This document shows positions 6,876 through 16,093 of a stretch of DNA of 21,742 nt, in pieces. How positions within the stretch are numbered: the stretch's first letter is position 1; the number at the start of each line of letters is the position of its first letter. Origin of the DNA: an uncultured Erysipelotrichaceae bacterium (GTDB taxonomy: Bacteria > Bacillota_I > Bacilli_A > RFN20 > CAG-826). Below the pieces are notes generated by a model. That model did not search any database. It had not been told where the DNA came from and saw only the letters and a list, made by a program, of their open reading frames with translations. Position numbers and translations under genes: made by a program. The stretch is taken from assembly GCA_902791085.1 (NCBI GenBank), contig CADAUN010000003.1, forward strand, positions 1 to 21,742. The letters run 5' to 3'.

Positions 6876-9398
6876 TTATTCTGAGAGGCAAGACAAAGTT
6901 CCGACAATGTCGTAATCTCCTGCAGGCAATACGTCATGATTCGGCAGGCTTTCGCCGTTGCATTTCAAACCCTTGCCTGGCAAATGGAGTTGCACTTTCA
7001 TCGCCACCGGAACATGAATTTGATAACGAATAACATCGCCTTCGTGATCCCAAGTCACGCGAAGTTCGCCTCTCACTGTATCTAATCGCCCTTCCACGTG
7101 ATGGAGGGAAGGAGCAATAACAGGAGATACTTCAACATCATCGGTGGTGATGTCCTTCACATGAATCCCCGCTAGATAGCGATAGAAAATATAATCGTAG
7201 CTACCAAACATCGGATGGTCGAAAGAGTTCATCACGGAAAGATTCTCTTTTTCCCACCGTTCCCAAACGGTGGTCGCTCCGTTCGCTAGCATAAATCCCC
7301 ATCCAGGATACTCGGGATTCTTTAAAACCTTGAGGACCAAATCGGCATCCCCATGCTCACAAAGCACAGACATAACCGGCCGATATCCTTGATTGCCACA
7401 CGTAAGATGATAATGATGGTCTATGACGGATTGGCGAAGATGTTGATATACTTCTTGTTGTGCTTTCGCGTTTGGTGCTAGCCCTAAATAAAGCGCCATG
7501 CCGTCTTCGGTCATCGTCCCATTCACGTAATGGCCATCATGGAAATAATGTTCGTTCAAGCTCTTTTTACTTTGCTTGGCCAATTCACCGTAATGTTGCT
7601 GATCGGCTTTTTTCCCTAAAATGCCAGCAAGTTCGCTTAAGGCCAAAAGGTGCCAATACAAGAAATAAGAACTAATCGCGATGCCGTCGCTTACCGCATC
7701 GGGGAAGTTCGTGCATGACACCCAATCGGCATAGTAGTAATAATCCATGATGAAATCTTTTTGGTGTGAGAGCAAGAAATCAACCCAGGCTTTGTGACCG
7801 GAATAGTTATCCGAACAAATTCTTCGGTTACCATAAAATCGATACGCTTCTCGCGCCAAAAGCAAATAGGAAATCGAACAAACGTCTGCGGGTCTGCCAC
7901 CCGTATAATAAGGCGCCGTATCGGTAATCGCCCCGTGCGTGTCTTGCGTTAAGGTCATATCCGCATCCACTTTTTCTAGGAAAAGATTCATGTCGAAGTT
8001 ATAAACGCATTGGAAAACGCGCGTTGAAACATCGTTTACCCAGCCAAAACGTTCATCTCTTTGCGGGCAGTCCGTCAAAATCGAAGTTTCGTTATTCTGC
8101 TCCGTGATGACAGCCATTTTATGCAACCGATTGAGCAAAGGATCGTCGGTAGCAAAATATCCTACAGAGCGATTGTCACTATGAACGTGTAATCCCGTTA
8201 AAGACAATAATTGGACATCGCCATCCGTCCAAATTTCAACATAGCGAAATCCATGATAGGTGAAGCGTGGAGCGTAAGTCTCCGTTCCTTCACCTTTCAA
8301 AATATAGATATCTTCGGCGTCCGCGCTACGAAGATTCGTTTGATCGATGTGGCCATCATCTTTTAAGGTCTCGGCGTGACGCAAACGAACAACCGCTCCG
8401 CGTTTTCCACGCACTTCGATGCGACAAAATCCCGCAATATTCTGCTGGACATCATAAACGGCATCATTCGGCCCGAAGGTATAAATCCGCTCTCCTGGGT
8501 AAGTTCCTAAAACACGGATGGGGTTTATTTCTTCAGGAACAAGCTCACCCATGTTTTGCTGCGTGTGAATGCCGCCAAACCAATGGTGATTGTATTCACC
8601 CACTAACGCGGGAGAAGAGAATCCGCCAGGATACTCGTCCTCCACTCTAGCGTCATAGGTCTCGCCGGAATAAATGGAGTTACGAGTGATGGGGGAAGGT
8701 GCGAACCACCAATTGTAATTGCTATAAGAATGAGCTTCATAGGTGGAACCGTCAGTAAAATCGACATACAGTTGCATCCGTAGCTTGCGATTCCCATACC
8801 AGCCATATCCCAGTAAGAATCCTAAAACGTTTTTATCGAGGTTCAATTCTTTGGTGATGTCGTAGGTGCGATAAAGCACTTTTTTGTCATAATCTGTAAC
8901 GCCTGGCTCTAACAAGGCGTCTCCGATCTTATGCCCGTTGACGTAGAGTTCATGATACCCAATCCCCGCGACATAACATCTTGCTTTTTTGATGGTTTTT
9001 CCTTGAAAGGAATCCAATTCTTTACGAATCGAAAGAGCACCTCCGTTCCAAGCACAAGGCACGCCGATCCATGTACCAAGCCATTGGTCTTTCCCGATTC
9101 TCGTTTCAAAACGAGTTGAGAAAGACACGCATTCATGGTCTTTGGTCTTGATGATCAACGTTGCTTGATACTCGCTCCGATATTGCAACGCTTTTCCGTG
9201 ATAGACGATGGCAAAGTTTTGTTTTGCCTTCTTTTCACCGCTATCCCATAAGGTGATACCGCTGCCTTTGACAAGCAAGCGATAGGAATCCGGAAGGGAA
9301 GTGCTGTTGTCGTTATAACGCCAGCTGAAACTGGGACGCAAACTGGCGTCCATCGGCTCCTTTCGTCCGTCAACGAGTAAACTTTCAATGCTTAGCAC
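6876..9398 (-). CDS. Alpha-L-rhamnosidase, GH78
   Basis: The 840-residue enzyme hydrolyses terminal alpha-L-rhamnose from oligosaccharides or glycosides. Residues 1-105 are a fibronectin-like N-terminal domain, about 110-300 and 300-405 the beta-sandwich domains (KARCYVAGIGYHELYVNG), about 410-750 the (alpha/alpha)6 barrel and 750-840 the C-terminal beta domain. DCPQRDERFGWVND at 443-456 holds the acidic cluster of the family, with E449 as likely general acid; the usual Gly before the last Asp is Asn. E713 in TTVWERWE is the expected general base, and ADWVS at 557-561 is the family's sugar-contact stretch. No signal peptide, so it acts in the cytoplasm on imported sugars. The start is GTG at 9398, set by AAAGGAG (9406-9412) 7 bases away. 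It is last in the operon, 43 bp after the Ig-like protein gene, and its 3' flank has been taken over by an IS remnant. Confidence 0.95.
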   Translation of the reverse strand: MLSIESLLVDGRKEPMDASLRPSFSWRYNDNSTSLPDSYRLLVKGSGITLWDSGEKKAKQNFAIVYHGKALQYRSEYQATLIIKTKDHECVSFSTRFETRIGKDQWLGTWIGVPCAWNGGALSIRKELDSFQGKTIKKARCYVAGIGYHELYVNGHKIGDALLEPGVTDYDKKVLYRTYDITKELNLDKNVLGFLLGYGWYGNRKLRMQLYVDFTDGSTYEAHSYSNYNWWFAPSPITRNSIYSGETYDARVEDEYPGGFSSPALVGEYNHHWFGGIHTQQNMGELVPEEINPIRVLGTYPGERIYTFGPNDAVYDVQQNIAGFCRIEVRGKRGAVVRLRHAETLKDDGHIDQTNLRSADAEDIYILKGEGTETYAPRFTYHGFRYVEIWTDGDVQLLSLTGLHVHSDNRSVGYFATDDPLLNRLHKMAVITEQNNETSILTDCPQRDERFGWVNDVSTRVFQCVYNFDMNLFLEKVDADMTLTQDTHGAITDTAPYYTGGRPADVCSISYLLLAREAYRFYGNRRICSDNYSGHKAWVDFLLSHQKDFIMDYYYYADWVSCTNFPDAVSDGIAISSYFLYWHLLALSELAGILGKKADQQHYGELAKQSKKSLNEHYFHDGHYVNGTMTEDGMALYLGLAPNAKAQQEVYQHLRQSVIDHHYHLTCGNQGYRPVMSVLCEHGDADLVLKVLKNPEYPGWGFMLANGATTVWERWEKENLSVMNSFDHPMFGSYDYIFYRYLAGIHVKDITTDDVEVSPVIAPSLHHVEGRLDTVRGELRVTWDHEGDVIRYQIHVPVAMKVQLHLPGKGLKCNGESLPNHDVLPAGDYDIVGTLSCLSE

Positions 9399-9441
9399 AA
9401 AGATGCTCCTTTCTTCGTTGGTTGAGGAGAATAATCAACGA

Positions 9442-12279
9442 TTATTTTTTGTGACGTTTCTTCAAGAAGAAGGTGGTCAAGCCGCCAGCCAAAGCGACCG
9501 CAGCAACACAGCCAACCGTAATGCCAACGATGGCACCAACGCTTAATCCGCTAGAAGGTTCTTCTGGGGTGACAGGCGTCGGTTCATCGGAAGAGCTCGG
9601 AATGTCTTCGCTGGAGGTGGCAGGCGTTTCGGGTTCGGTGACCGTAACCGTAATGGTTTTGGTCAAAGTCTTCGAAGGATCATCGTCATCCACCCAAGTG
9701 GCCATAACGGTGCATGTGCCAGCTTTGAGGCCGGTGATGTTACCAGAAGCCGCGACTTTGGCGATCGACGGATCACTAGAAACAAAGGTAAGGGTACCGC
9801 TGGTCGCTCCTTCTGGCCCACGGCTAATGCCGCTGCGAATTGTCTTGCCAACTTCCACAGAAACAGAATCGGCTTTAGCAATCAATTCAGTGGTAGCAAC
9901 GTAGGAAGTCCAGCCAGCTTCACCATAACGATAGGTAATTTCTTTGGGGAATTTGCCTTCGATGATTTTCTCGCCAGTTCCTTCAACTGGTTTGCTGGCG
10001 CCGCCGGCATCGGCGATATCGCCGGTCCACTTGTAGTAACCAGTTCCTTCCGAAATCGTAATCTTGTCGCCTTTTTGGTAGAGGGTTCCGTAATTGTCTT
10101 TATCCACAATCTTGACGCCATCTTTGTAATTGAATTCCGGGAAGAGCGCGATTTGCGCGCCTAAAACGTATGCAAAGAAGTTCACTTTGGTTCCGTCTTT
10201 ATGCGTCCAAGAAATGTGTTCTTGATAATATCGCCCCGTCTCATCGTCCGTGAAGTTCGCTTGGTTCGTGGCCGTTTGATCGCATTCGATGAAGACGCAG
10301 TAGTCGAACCAGTCAACAATGGCCACTTCTTTCACCTTTTCGTCCACATAGTCATAAACTTTTACGGCAACGCTAGCCGTGTAGACATTGTCATCCACTT
10401 TATAGCCAACGCTGACGCTCAAATCTGCGGCTTTACTCGTGTCGATGGTGGCAGCAACTAAGTTATCGGTATTCAAATCGAATTCCGGCGATAAGGTATC
10501 GTCTTCAAAGAGGAATTTTCCTTTCGTCGCAGACGGAAGGAAAGAGGTGTCACTGCCGACGGCACGATAGTACGTGCTCGGGCCATCCACAAAGGTGATT
10601 CCTTTAATCGCTTTAGCCGGATTGACGGTAAGCGTTAAGGACTTGGCAACGTCACCCAATTTCGCTTCAATGGTGACTTGGCCTTCTGCTACGCCCGTCA
10701 CAATACCATGGCTAGAAACGGTTGCGATGGAAGTATCCGAAGATTTCCATTCAATCGCTCCATAAGAGCCTTCCGGAGAATAAGAGACGGTCAAGACCAA
10801 CTCATTGCCCACCGAAAGATAGTTTTGTGGAGCAGAAATCGTGAAATCCGTGGCATCCACAGTCCATGGAGTGTAACTCTTGGTCATGGCAGAGTAGAGC
10901 AAACGACGATCGGCTTTTAGCTCTTGCACGGCATAGAATCCGCCATCTCCCGTCGGCGCGTGGCTGCCGTCCACCGTGCCCGAATATTGATAAATGCGTA
11001 ATCCTTCTTTTAACGTAACGACATCGCCATCACTTGGCGTGTAGTTGCCATAAATGATGTAACGAGCACCGCCAAGATTCTTGACGCCGGTAATGTCCAT
11101 CGGACTGCCGTTGACCAAAATGTGTTCTTTGACATAGGAAACTTGATCCGCACCAAGGTTGACGTATTGAGCGCGGTCATAGGAATTGCCGATGCAAATT
11201 TGGAAGGCACCACCCCAACCGGTGTTATCGACGCCCGCTAAAGCTCCTTCGGCATTCCAATCGATGGCTGTTAAAGCCTCAATCGAAACGGCTAAGGTAT
11301 CTGTGAAGCCGTCCACCGTTAACGTCAAAGGATATTCGCCAATCACATCAGCGTTCACTTCACCAGTGAACATGTCCGCCGTCAAAACGATATCAGATTC
11401 CGTAGAATCGGCATAAATCTTTTTGGCTTTCACGTCACTCAGCCATAACTTCCAATCATTGCCTTGGCCAACGTGTAATGTTTTGTTTTCGTTGGTGATG
11501 GTAATGCCAGTCAACGTTTTGGTGGCGGCGCAATGGACCGTCACCGAAGCGGATAAGCCGTTGCAATAAGCAGTAATGACCGCGTCACCCGCGCCAATTG
11601 CAGAGACCAAGCCATTCGCATCTACCGTCGCGATGGTTTCATTGCTTGATTTATAGAAAACAAGCGGGTTTTCTTCAGTGGTTTCCACCACTGGCGTTAC
11701 TTGATAGGTATCCCCCACCGCAACGTCTTCTTCCGTCGCGGAAAGCGAGAACGAAGTCGGTGCCACAAAGGGGGTCCATTCTCCTAATCCGCCATTGTCG
11801 AGCTTGCAAATGTATTTTTGCTCGTCCGTAAAATGAAGATTGATATCTTTGGTGTCATCCGAATTATCCCCTGCAAAAGTTGTGTCTGCCGGGATATCAA
11901 AGATATAGCCTTTCACATCGATGCTGTTGTAATTGAAGAACACCTTTGAGCCATAGTTAAAGAAACCGGTAATGTTTTGTGTGTTGCCATAAGGATCGGT
12001 CAAGGTGAAATAATGGTTGAAAGAATAAGTGGTTTGGCCTGCCGCCCAAACAGATTGGTCTACCAAAGCCGGATCCGTTTCAAAGCCGATGGCCTTGAAA
12101 TTCCAGGCACCGCCATCAAAATTTTCGACTTTGGCGATGTTGCTCTCCGTTAAAGTCGCCGTGTTGTCCGCATAAACGCCAGCCATCTTTGTCAAATTGA
12201 TCACGGCGCTGAGCGCGAGCACCTCCACCACGGATGATGCCGCTAACGTGAGAAGAAAAATTTTTGTTCCTTTTTTCAT
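9442..12279 (-). CDS. Large membrane-anchored surface protein with Ig-like (Big_2) domains and a repeated unknown module
   Basis: This is a 945-residue secreted protein. A Sec signal or signal anchor (about 1-36) begins MKKGTKIFLLTLAAS. Three Big_2 domains lie at about 174-250, 476-554 and 800-881, each with the ATV/AKV..G.(V/I)(S/T)(A/G)(I/V/L).AG motif. Before each is a module of about 115-145 residues that I do not recognise (A1 54-172, A2 338-472, A3 648-793); A2 and A3 share Y.xEHI, a G(A/G)(A/R) strand and GD.(V/I)T..EG. Ig-like spacers at 255-336 and 556-642 complete an A-B-C-A-B-C-A-B order. A Ser/Pro/Glu linker (882-910), a membrane helix (911-939) and KKRHKK end it; there is no LPXTG. 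The ATG at 12279 is preferred (AAAGGA upstream); 12318 is an alternative adding 13 residues. Position between glycosidase genes suggests glycan binding or adhesion, an inference. Confidence 0.88.
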   Translation of the reverse strand: MKKGTKIFLLTLAASSVVEVLALSAVINLTKMAGVYADNTATLTESNIAKVENFDGGAWNFKAIGFETDPALVDQSVWAAGQTTYSFNHYFTLTDPYGNTQNITGFFNYGSKVFFNYNSIDVKGYIFDIPADTTFAGDNSDDTKDINLHFTDEQKYICKLDNGGLGEWTPFVAPTSFSLSATEEDVAVGDTYQVTPVVETTEENPLVFYKSSNETIATVDANGLVSAIGAGDAVITAYCNGLSASVTVHCAATKTLTGITITNENKTLHVGQGNDWKLWLSDVKAKKIYADSTESDIVLTADMFTGEVNADVIGEYPLTLTVDGFTDTLAVSIEALTAIDWNAEGALAGVDNTGWGGAFQICIGNSYDRAQYVNLGADQVSYVKEHILVNGSPMDITGVKNLGGARYIIYGNYTPSDGDVVTLKEGLRIYQYSGTVDGSHAPTGDGGFYAVQELKADRRLLYSAMTKSYTPWTVDATDFTISAPQNYLSVGNELVLTVSYSPEGSYGAIEWKSSDTSIATVSSHGIVTGVAEGQVTIEAKLGDVAKSLTLTVNPAKAIKGITFVDGPSTYYRAVGSDTSFLPSATKGKFLFEDDTLSPEFDLNTDNLVAATIDTSKAADLSVSVGYKVDDNVYTASVAVKVYDYVDEKVKEVAIVDWFDYCVFIECDQTATNQANFTDDETGRYYQEHISWTHKDGTKVNFFAYVLGAQIALFPEFNYKDGVKIVDKDNYGTLYQKGDKITISEGTGYYKWTGDIADAGGASKPVEGTGEKIIEGKFPKEITYRYGEAGWTSYVATTELIAKADSVSVEVGKTIRSGISRGPEGATSGTLTFVSSDPSIAKVAASGNITGLKAGTCTVMATWVDDDDPSKTLTKTITVTVTEPETPATSSEDIPSSSDEPTPVTPEEPSSGLSVGAIVGITVGCVAAVALAGGLTTFFLKKRHKK

Positions 12280-12390
12280 AATTAAATATCGTCCTTTCGA
12301 TTTCGAACTTTTTTCCATACCACCTACGGGATGGCAGCCGTTTCTTTCTTTTTTTCTCCCGGTTTAATCCTCCTTTTCTATATTTATTTT

Positions 12391-14283
12391 TTAATATCCA
12401 AATCCTAAGCGGCCTAATGGGGCCACATCGCCCGTCACGTAATAATCCAACTCATCGTCTGGATTCGTCACATTGTCGGCCCATTTGAAAGAAAGTCCGT
12501 TCTTGTCTTGGTATCCGACAAGGCTCTTTTTCACCGCCAATTGCAGGACGTTTTGATAAATGACGACCGTTGCGCTCCCGACTTTGGTGAAGACATAACC
12601 GCCATCACTCTTTTCTACGGACCCATTGCCATCGCGATTGATCACATACTGGAAGCCCATGAAGCCATCCGCATCGCTGGTTTTTAAGAAGAGATTCATG
12701 TAATTGTTATTGCCATCATAGGAAGTGATGGGGTCAACGGTTTTTATCCGGAAATAGAGATTTTCGTCATCTTGGGTGACTTGCATTTGGGTAAAGTCAT
12801 TTCTGCCAGAATGATCCACGTAACGATCGGTGCCATTCACCACGCAATTTTTATAATCGCGGTTGGCAGGGTCTCCCTCTAAATCTTGATAAACGGGAAG
12901 CCCTTCCCATTGCTTTTCGTCAAACGATTGAATATCAATCGATCGTTTTTCTTTCGCATAGCGCACATAATCCGTCATCTTTAAGCGTCGAATGTTCTCA
13001 ATTAACTGCAAATAACCAGAATCGCCTAATCTTCCTCGTTCGGGTTCTAAATCACGTGAATATTCTTCGGAATAGACGTCTACGAAAGAACTGCGTTCCG
13101 TGCCATCTAAAGTCATTTTGCCTTTCATCGCCATCCATTCGTTCCAGCTGGTGCAAAGATAGTAATCGATTTGATCCTGCCGTTCGATGGCGCTGTCCCA
13201 CATAGTTTGGAAGCTTCTTCCAGCGGTCCAGTCTTCTTCTTTTTGCCCGTTGGATCCTGGGATATAACCACGCGAACATTCTGGGTCTTCGGAAGAAACG
13301 GAAATCACGCGGTGCGAATGTTGCGCAACCGGAATGCTTACCGCGCGTGTTTCCGTGTGGATGGGTTGCGGGTATTCCCAAGTCATCCATGGGATGGAAT
13401 TGTCGTTATGGATGCCGTTTGGCCATTCTGATTCGCGAATATCGAAATGTTCATACATGGCATTTGAAATCGGTGCCGCCGATGGTTCGTTCGGCCGGTA
13501 ACGTGTTTCATCGCTTGCCTGCGCATTATTTTTGGTGATACCGATAATTAAGGGATCAAGCCCGTTAATAGAGAGCCAAAGCGAATCATAAGTGCCGTCT
13601 TCGTAATAAGAACGATAGATGGTATCCACCGTGGTAGCGGAATAGCTATTGGTGTAGAAAGCCAATTTTGGCACTGGATAGCCTTTTTGCTGGTAATCAA
13701 GCCAAATGTCGAGCAAATTCTTCGTCGCTTCCGGATAGATGACGCTATTTGTGGCGTCGAAAATCAAATAATCCACTCCTGCCAACAAGAACATTTCCAA
13801 ATGTTTTTTAATGACATAAGGATCGGCGCTATGGTAATAACCGAATAATGGTTCGCCCCAATAATGGAAGGCATTCATTGGGGACTCGGGATAGTCTTCG
13901 GCACTTTCGACTTTCATCTTGCCATCGGGCGTGGCCAAAAGTTTGGTGATGTCGTAGATTCCTGTTTCGTGCGTTCCGTGCCACAAACTATAGAACAGCC
14001 CCACGTATTTCTTCGTTGCTTTGAAGTGATCTTGCCGATTGATTTTTCGCCCGTGCGTATCCGTTCCTTCTAAATTCAAAACGGAATATTCGAGCGGCGT
14101 CAGTTTTCGTTCATCACGAGGCAAGCTCGGATCGTCATAACGAATATTGGTGTCGTTTTGGGTAGATGTGTTTTTGTCCATGTCCGAATCTCCTGTGGTT
14201 GAATGATTGCAACTGGTGCAAACAACGAGGCAGCTCAAAGCGAGAAAGGTGAGTTTTCGCTTCCGCTTAATAACCGTATTCAT
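12391..14283 (-). CDS. Secreted lipoprotein with GH71/GH99-like catalytic domain and CBM9-like C-terminus (paralog B)
   Basis: The 630-residue product has a lipoprotein signal with Cys25 in VVCTSC, so it should be tethered outside the membrane. Residues about 92-440 resemble the barrel fold of GH71/GH99-type endo-glycosidases: VGLFYSLWHGTHETGIYDIT at 94-113, ADPYVIKKHLEMF, then GVDYLIFDATNS at 169-180 and SWNEWMAM at 379-386. D176 and E382 are the obvious candidate catalytic acids. About 465-630 forms a beta-rich CBM9/DOMON-like domain ending DYYVTGDVAPLGRLGFGY. It is a tandem paralog of the next gene upstream, and the two reading frames overlap by 17 bases, so translation is probably coupled; a GGAAGA lies 7 bases before the ATG. 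Family placement is fold-level recall and the substrate is unknown; the operon suggests a rhamnose-containing polysaccharide. Confidence 0.8.
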   Translation of the reverse strand: MNTVIKRKRKLTFLALSCLVVCTSCNHSTTGDSDMDKNTSTQNDTNIRYDDPSLPRDERKLTPLEYSVLNLEGTDTHGRKINRQDHFKATKKYVGLFYSLWHGTHETGIYDITKLLATPDGKMKVESAEDYPESPMNAFHYWGEPLFGYYHSADPYVIKKHLEMFLLAGVDYLIFDATNSVIYPEATKNLLDIWLDYQQKGYPVPKLAFYTNSYSATTVDTIYRSYYEDGTYDSLWLSINGLDPLIIGITKNNAQASDETRYRPNEPSAAPISNAMYEHFDIRESEWPNGIHNDNSIPWMTWEYPQPIHTETRAVSIPVAQHSHRVISVSSEDPECSRGYIPGSNGQKEEDWTAGRSFQTMWDSAIERQDQIDYYLCTSWNEWMAMKGKMTLDGTERSSFVDVYSEEYSRDLEPERGRLGDSGYLQLIENIRRLKMTDYVRYAKEKRSIDIQSFDEKQWEGLPVYQDLEGDPANRDYKNCVVNGTDRYVDHSGRNDFTQMQVTQDDENLYFRIKTVDPITSYDGNNNYMNLFLKTSDADGFMGFQYVINRDGNGSVEKSDGGYVFTKVGSATVVIYQNVLQLAVKKSLVGYQDKNGLSFKWADNVTNPDDELDYYVTGDVAPLGRLGFGY

Positions 14284-16090
14284 AGCTCATTCTTCCTAAC
14301 GGCGCCGAATCGCCGGTCACGTAATAATCCATGATGTCGTTATCTTTAGTGACGTTATCCATGGCTTTGAAAGCAACATGCACGTCATCTTTCGTTTTTC
14401 CGATTAAGGAGAGCGGCAAGGCAAACGTAATAACGCTGCTAGAAACCACGTAATTGCACTCACCAACTTTCGTCCAATCGTTGTTTTCGAATTTTTCGAC
14501 TGAGCAATGCGTGCCATCCCGCGAACGATTCAGGCGGAAATCATAATTATTTCCGAACTTTTCATCATCTTGGTAACTATTCAGCAGCAAGTTCATCCAT
14601 TTGGTATCCGTTGCATCTGGGATAGTGATGGCGTCTTTCGTCTCCACATAGAAATAAAGGTTATTCGCATCATGAGCGACTTTAATCTTGGTGATGTCGT
14701 TACGAGCAGAATTGTCTTGGTAGACGCCGGTGCCGTCTTTGACACAATCGCGGTAATTGCGCACCATCGCATCTCCAGCAAAATCCAAATAGTTGTGCTC
14801 AATGGCATCCCAACTGGATAAGTTATGTTCATCGATGGCAGTTTCTGGGTAAAGATAACGCGGTGCCGCTTCAAATTTGAACGCACGGATATTGCGGGCC
14901 AATTGCAAATAGAAATTATCGCCCAATAAGCCATCTTCCATTTCGCAATCTCGCGAATATTCTTCGTTATACTCGTCACAGAAAATGACTTTATCGTTCG
15001 AAACTTGTTTGATCGCCATCCATTCGTTCCAGGTGCTTACAAAAACATTTTTCACTTCGCCAGTTTCTTCATCAGGAGAAATCGCGCTCTTCCATTGCGA
15101 CTCAAGATTTAATCCTTCGGCAAAACGCGAAGAGTCTTCTTGCATCGAGGAAAAGTCAAAGCCACGACCCCAACTGCTTATCGGATCGGCCATGTTGTAA
15201 CCTGGGCCTTGGGCGACCGAAACCGACATCGTACCCCGATAATTGTTTTGGGGATAAGTCCATTCTTGCCAAGGAAAGCCTTGATTGAGTTTCGGGGATT
15301 GGTCAGGCCACTGCGCTTCTTTCAAATAGAAGAACCCATCGAAACGTTGATATTGCTCATCGGTAAAATCTGCCGTATTAGCGACGATCATCGGTCTATC
15401 TTCGATGGTATACCAAAGTGGTTCAAATTCAGGATGTTCCTGATAATAGAAGCTATAGATATTTTCGACTGTTCTGCCAGAAGAAGAGTTGCAATAGAAA
15501 GCAACTTTCGGCACTTTCCATCCTTGCTTTTGATAGGTTAAGAAAATATTGCTTAAAGCGATTACCACGTTGTTATAAGTCACGGAATTCGTGGTATCGA
15601 ACACGATGTAATCAATGCCGGCTTGCACGAATAACTCAAGATGTCTGGCGATGACAAAAGGATCCGCGGAATTATAGTATCCATAAAGCGGTTTACCCCA
15701 TTTATGGAAGACACCAACGGGGGAAGCGGAGCTCCCTGCTGGATCCAAAGGTTCATCGGGAGAGTATTTTAAAAGCTGCGTGATGTCATAAATTCCGGTT
15801 TCGTGTGTGCCATGCCATAAGAAATAGAAAAGCCCCACTTCTTTTCCGTTTTCTTTTTTCGTCGCTCGAAAGGTGCGTCCGAATGCATCGGTTCCGGTCA
15901 AACTATTCAAGGTATAAGCAAAATCGTTCAGTTTGCGGTCATCTACGACGGGGGATTGCGAAGTAAGGGAAGAGTCATCCGTGATGTCTTTAGAAACATC
16001 GCTAGAAGAAGCGGACTGGCCGCAAGACGCGAGCAACATCGTTCCCAAAGACAAGAAGACTGAGATCTTGGCAAAATCCTTTTGTGACAT
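14267..16090 (-). CDS. Secreted lipoprotein with GH71/GH99-like catalytic domain and CBM9-like C-terminus (paralog A)
   Basis: The 607-residue product has lipobox LLASC with Cys23. It keeps the same blocks as its neighbour: EVGLFYFLWHGTHETGIYDI at 84-102, SADPFVIARHLELF, GIDYIVFDTTNS at 158-169 (D165) and STWNEWMAIK at 352-361 (E356). Next come EEYSRD at 376-381 and a C-terminal CBM9/DOMON-like part (about 435-607) ending MDYYVTGDSAPLGRMSYEYGY. Conservation of WHGTHETG, FDxTNS and WNEW between the pair marks the likely active site. The protein should face outside and cut or bind glycan before import. It begins 3 bp after the second permease gene, whose last codons contain its AAAGGA ribosome site, and its own end overlaps the next start. 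The two copies have diverged strongly outside the core blocks, so they probably have different specificities. Substrate unknown. Confidence 0.8.
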   Translation of the reverse strand: MSQKDFAKISVFLSLGTMLLASCGQSASSSDVSKDITDDSSLTSQSPVVDDRKLNDFAYTLNSLTGTDAFGRTFRATKKENGKEVGLFYFLWHGTHETGIYDITQLLKYSPDEPLDPAGSSASPVGVFHKWGKPLYGYYNSADPFVIARHLELFVQAGIDYIVFDTTNSVTYNNVVIALSNIFLTYQKQGWKVPKVAFYCNSSSGRTVENIYSFYYQEHPEFEPLWYTIEDRPMIVANTADFTDEQYQRFDGFFYLKEAQWPDQSPKLNQGFPWQEWTYPQNNYRGTMSVSVAQGPGYNMADPISSWGRGFDFSSMQEDSSRFAEGLNLESQWKSAISPDEETGEVKNVFVSTWNEWMAIKQVSNDKVIFCDEYNEEYSRDCEMEDGLLGDNFYLQLARNIRAFKFEAAPRYLYPETAIDEHNLSSWDAIEHNYLDFAGDAMVRNYRDCVKDGTGVYQDNSARNDITKIKVAHDANNLYFYVETKDAITIPDATDTKWMNLLLNSYQDDEKFGNNYDFRLNRSRDGTHCSVEKFENNDWTKVGECNYVVSSSVITFALPLSLIGKTKDDVHVAFKAMDNVTKDNDIMDYYVTGDSAPLGRMSYEYGY

Positions 16091-16093
16091 AAT

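Noticed and set aside
15140..15541. 133-residue plus-strand frame inside paralog A
   Set aside because: Antisense to a conserved coding region with no start signals; its composition is that of a shadow frame.
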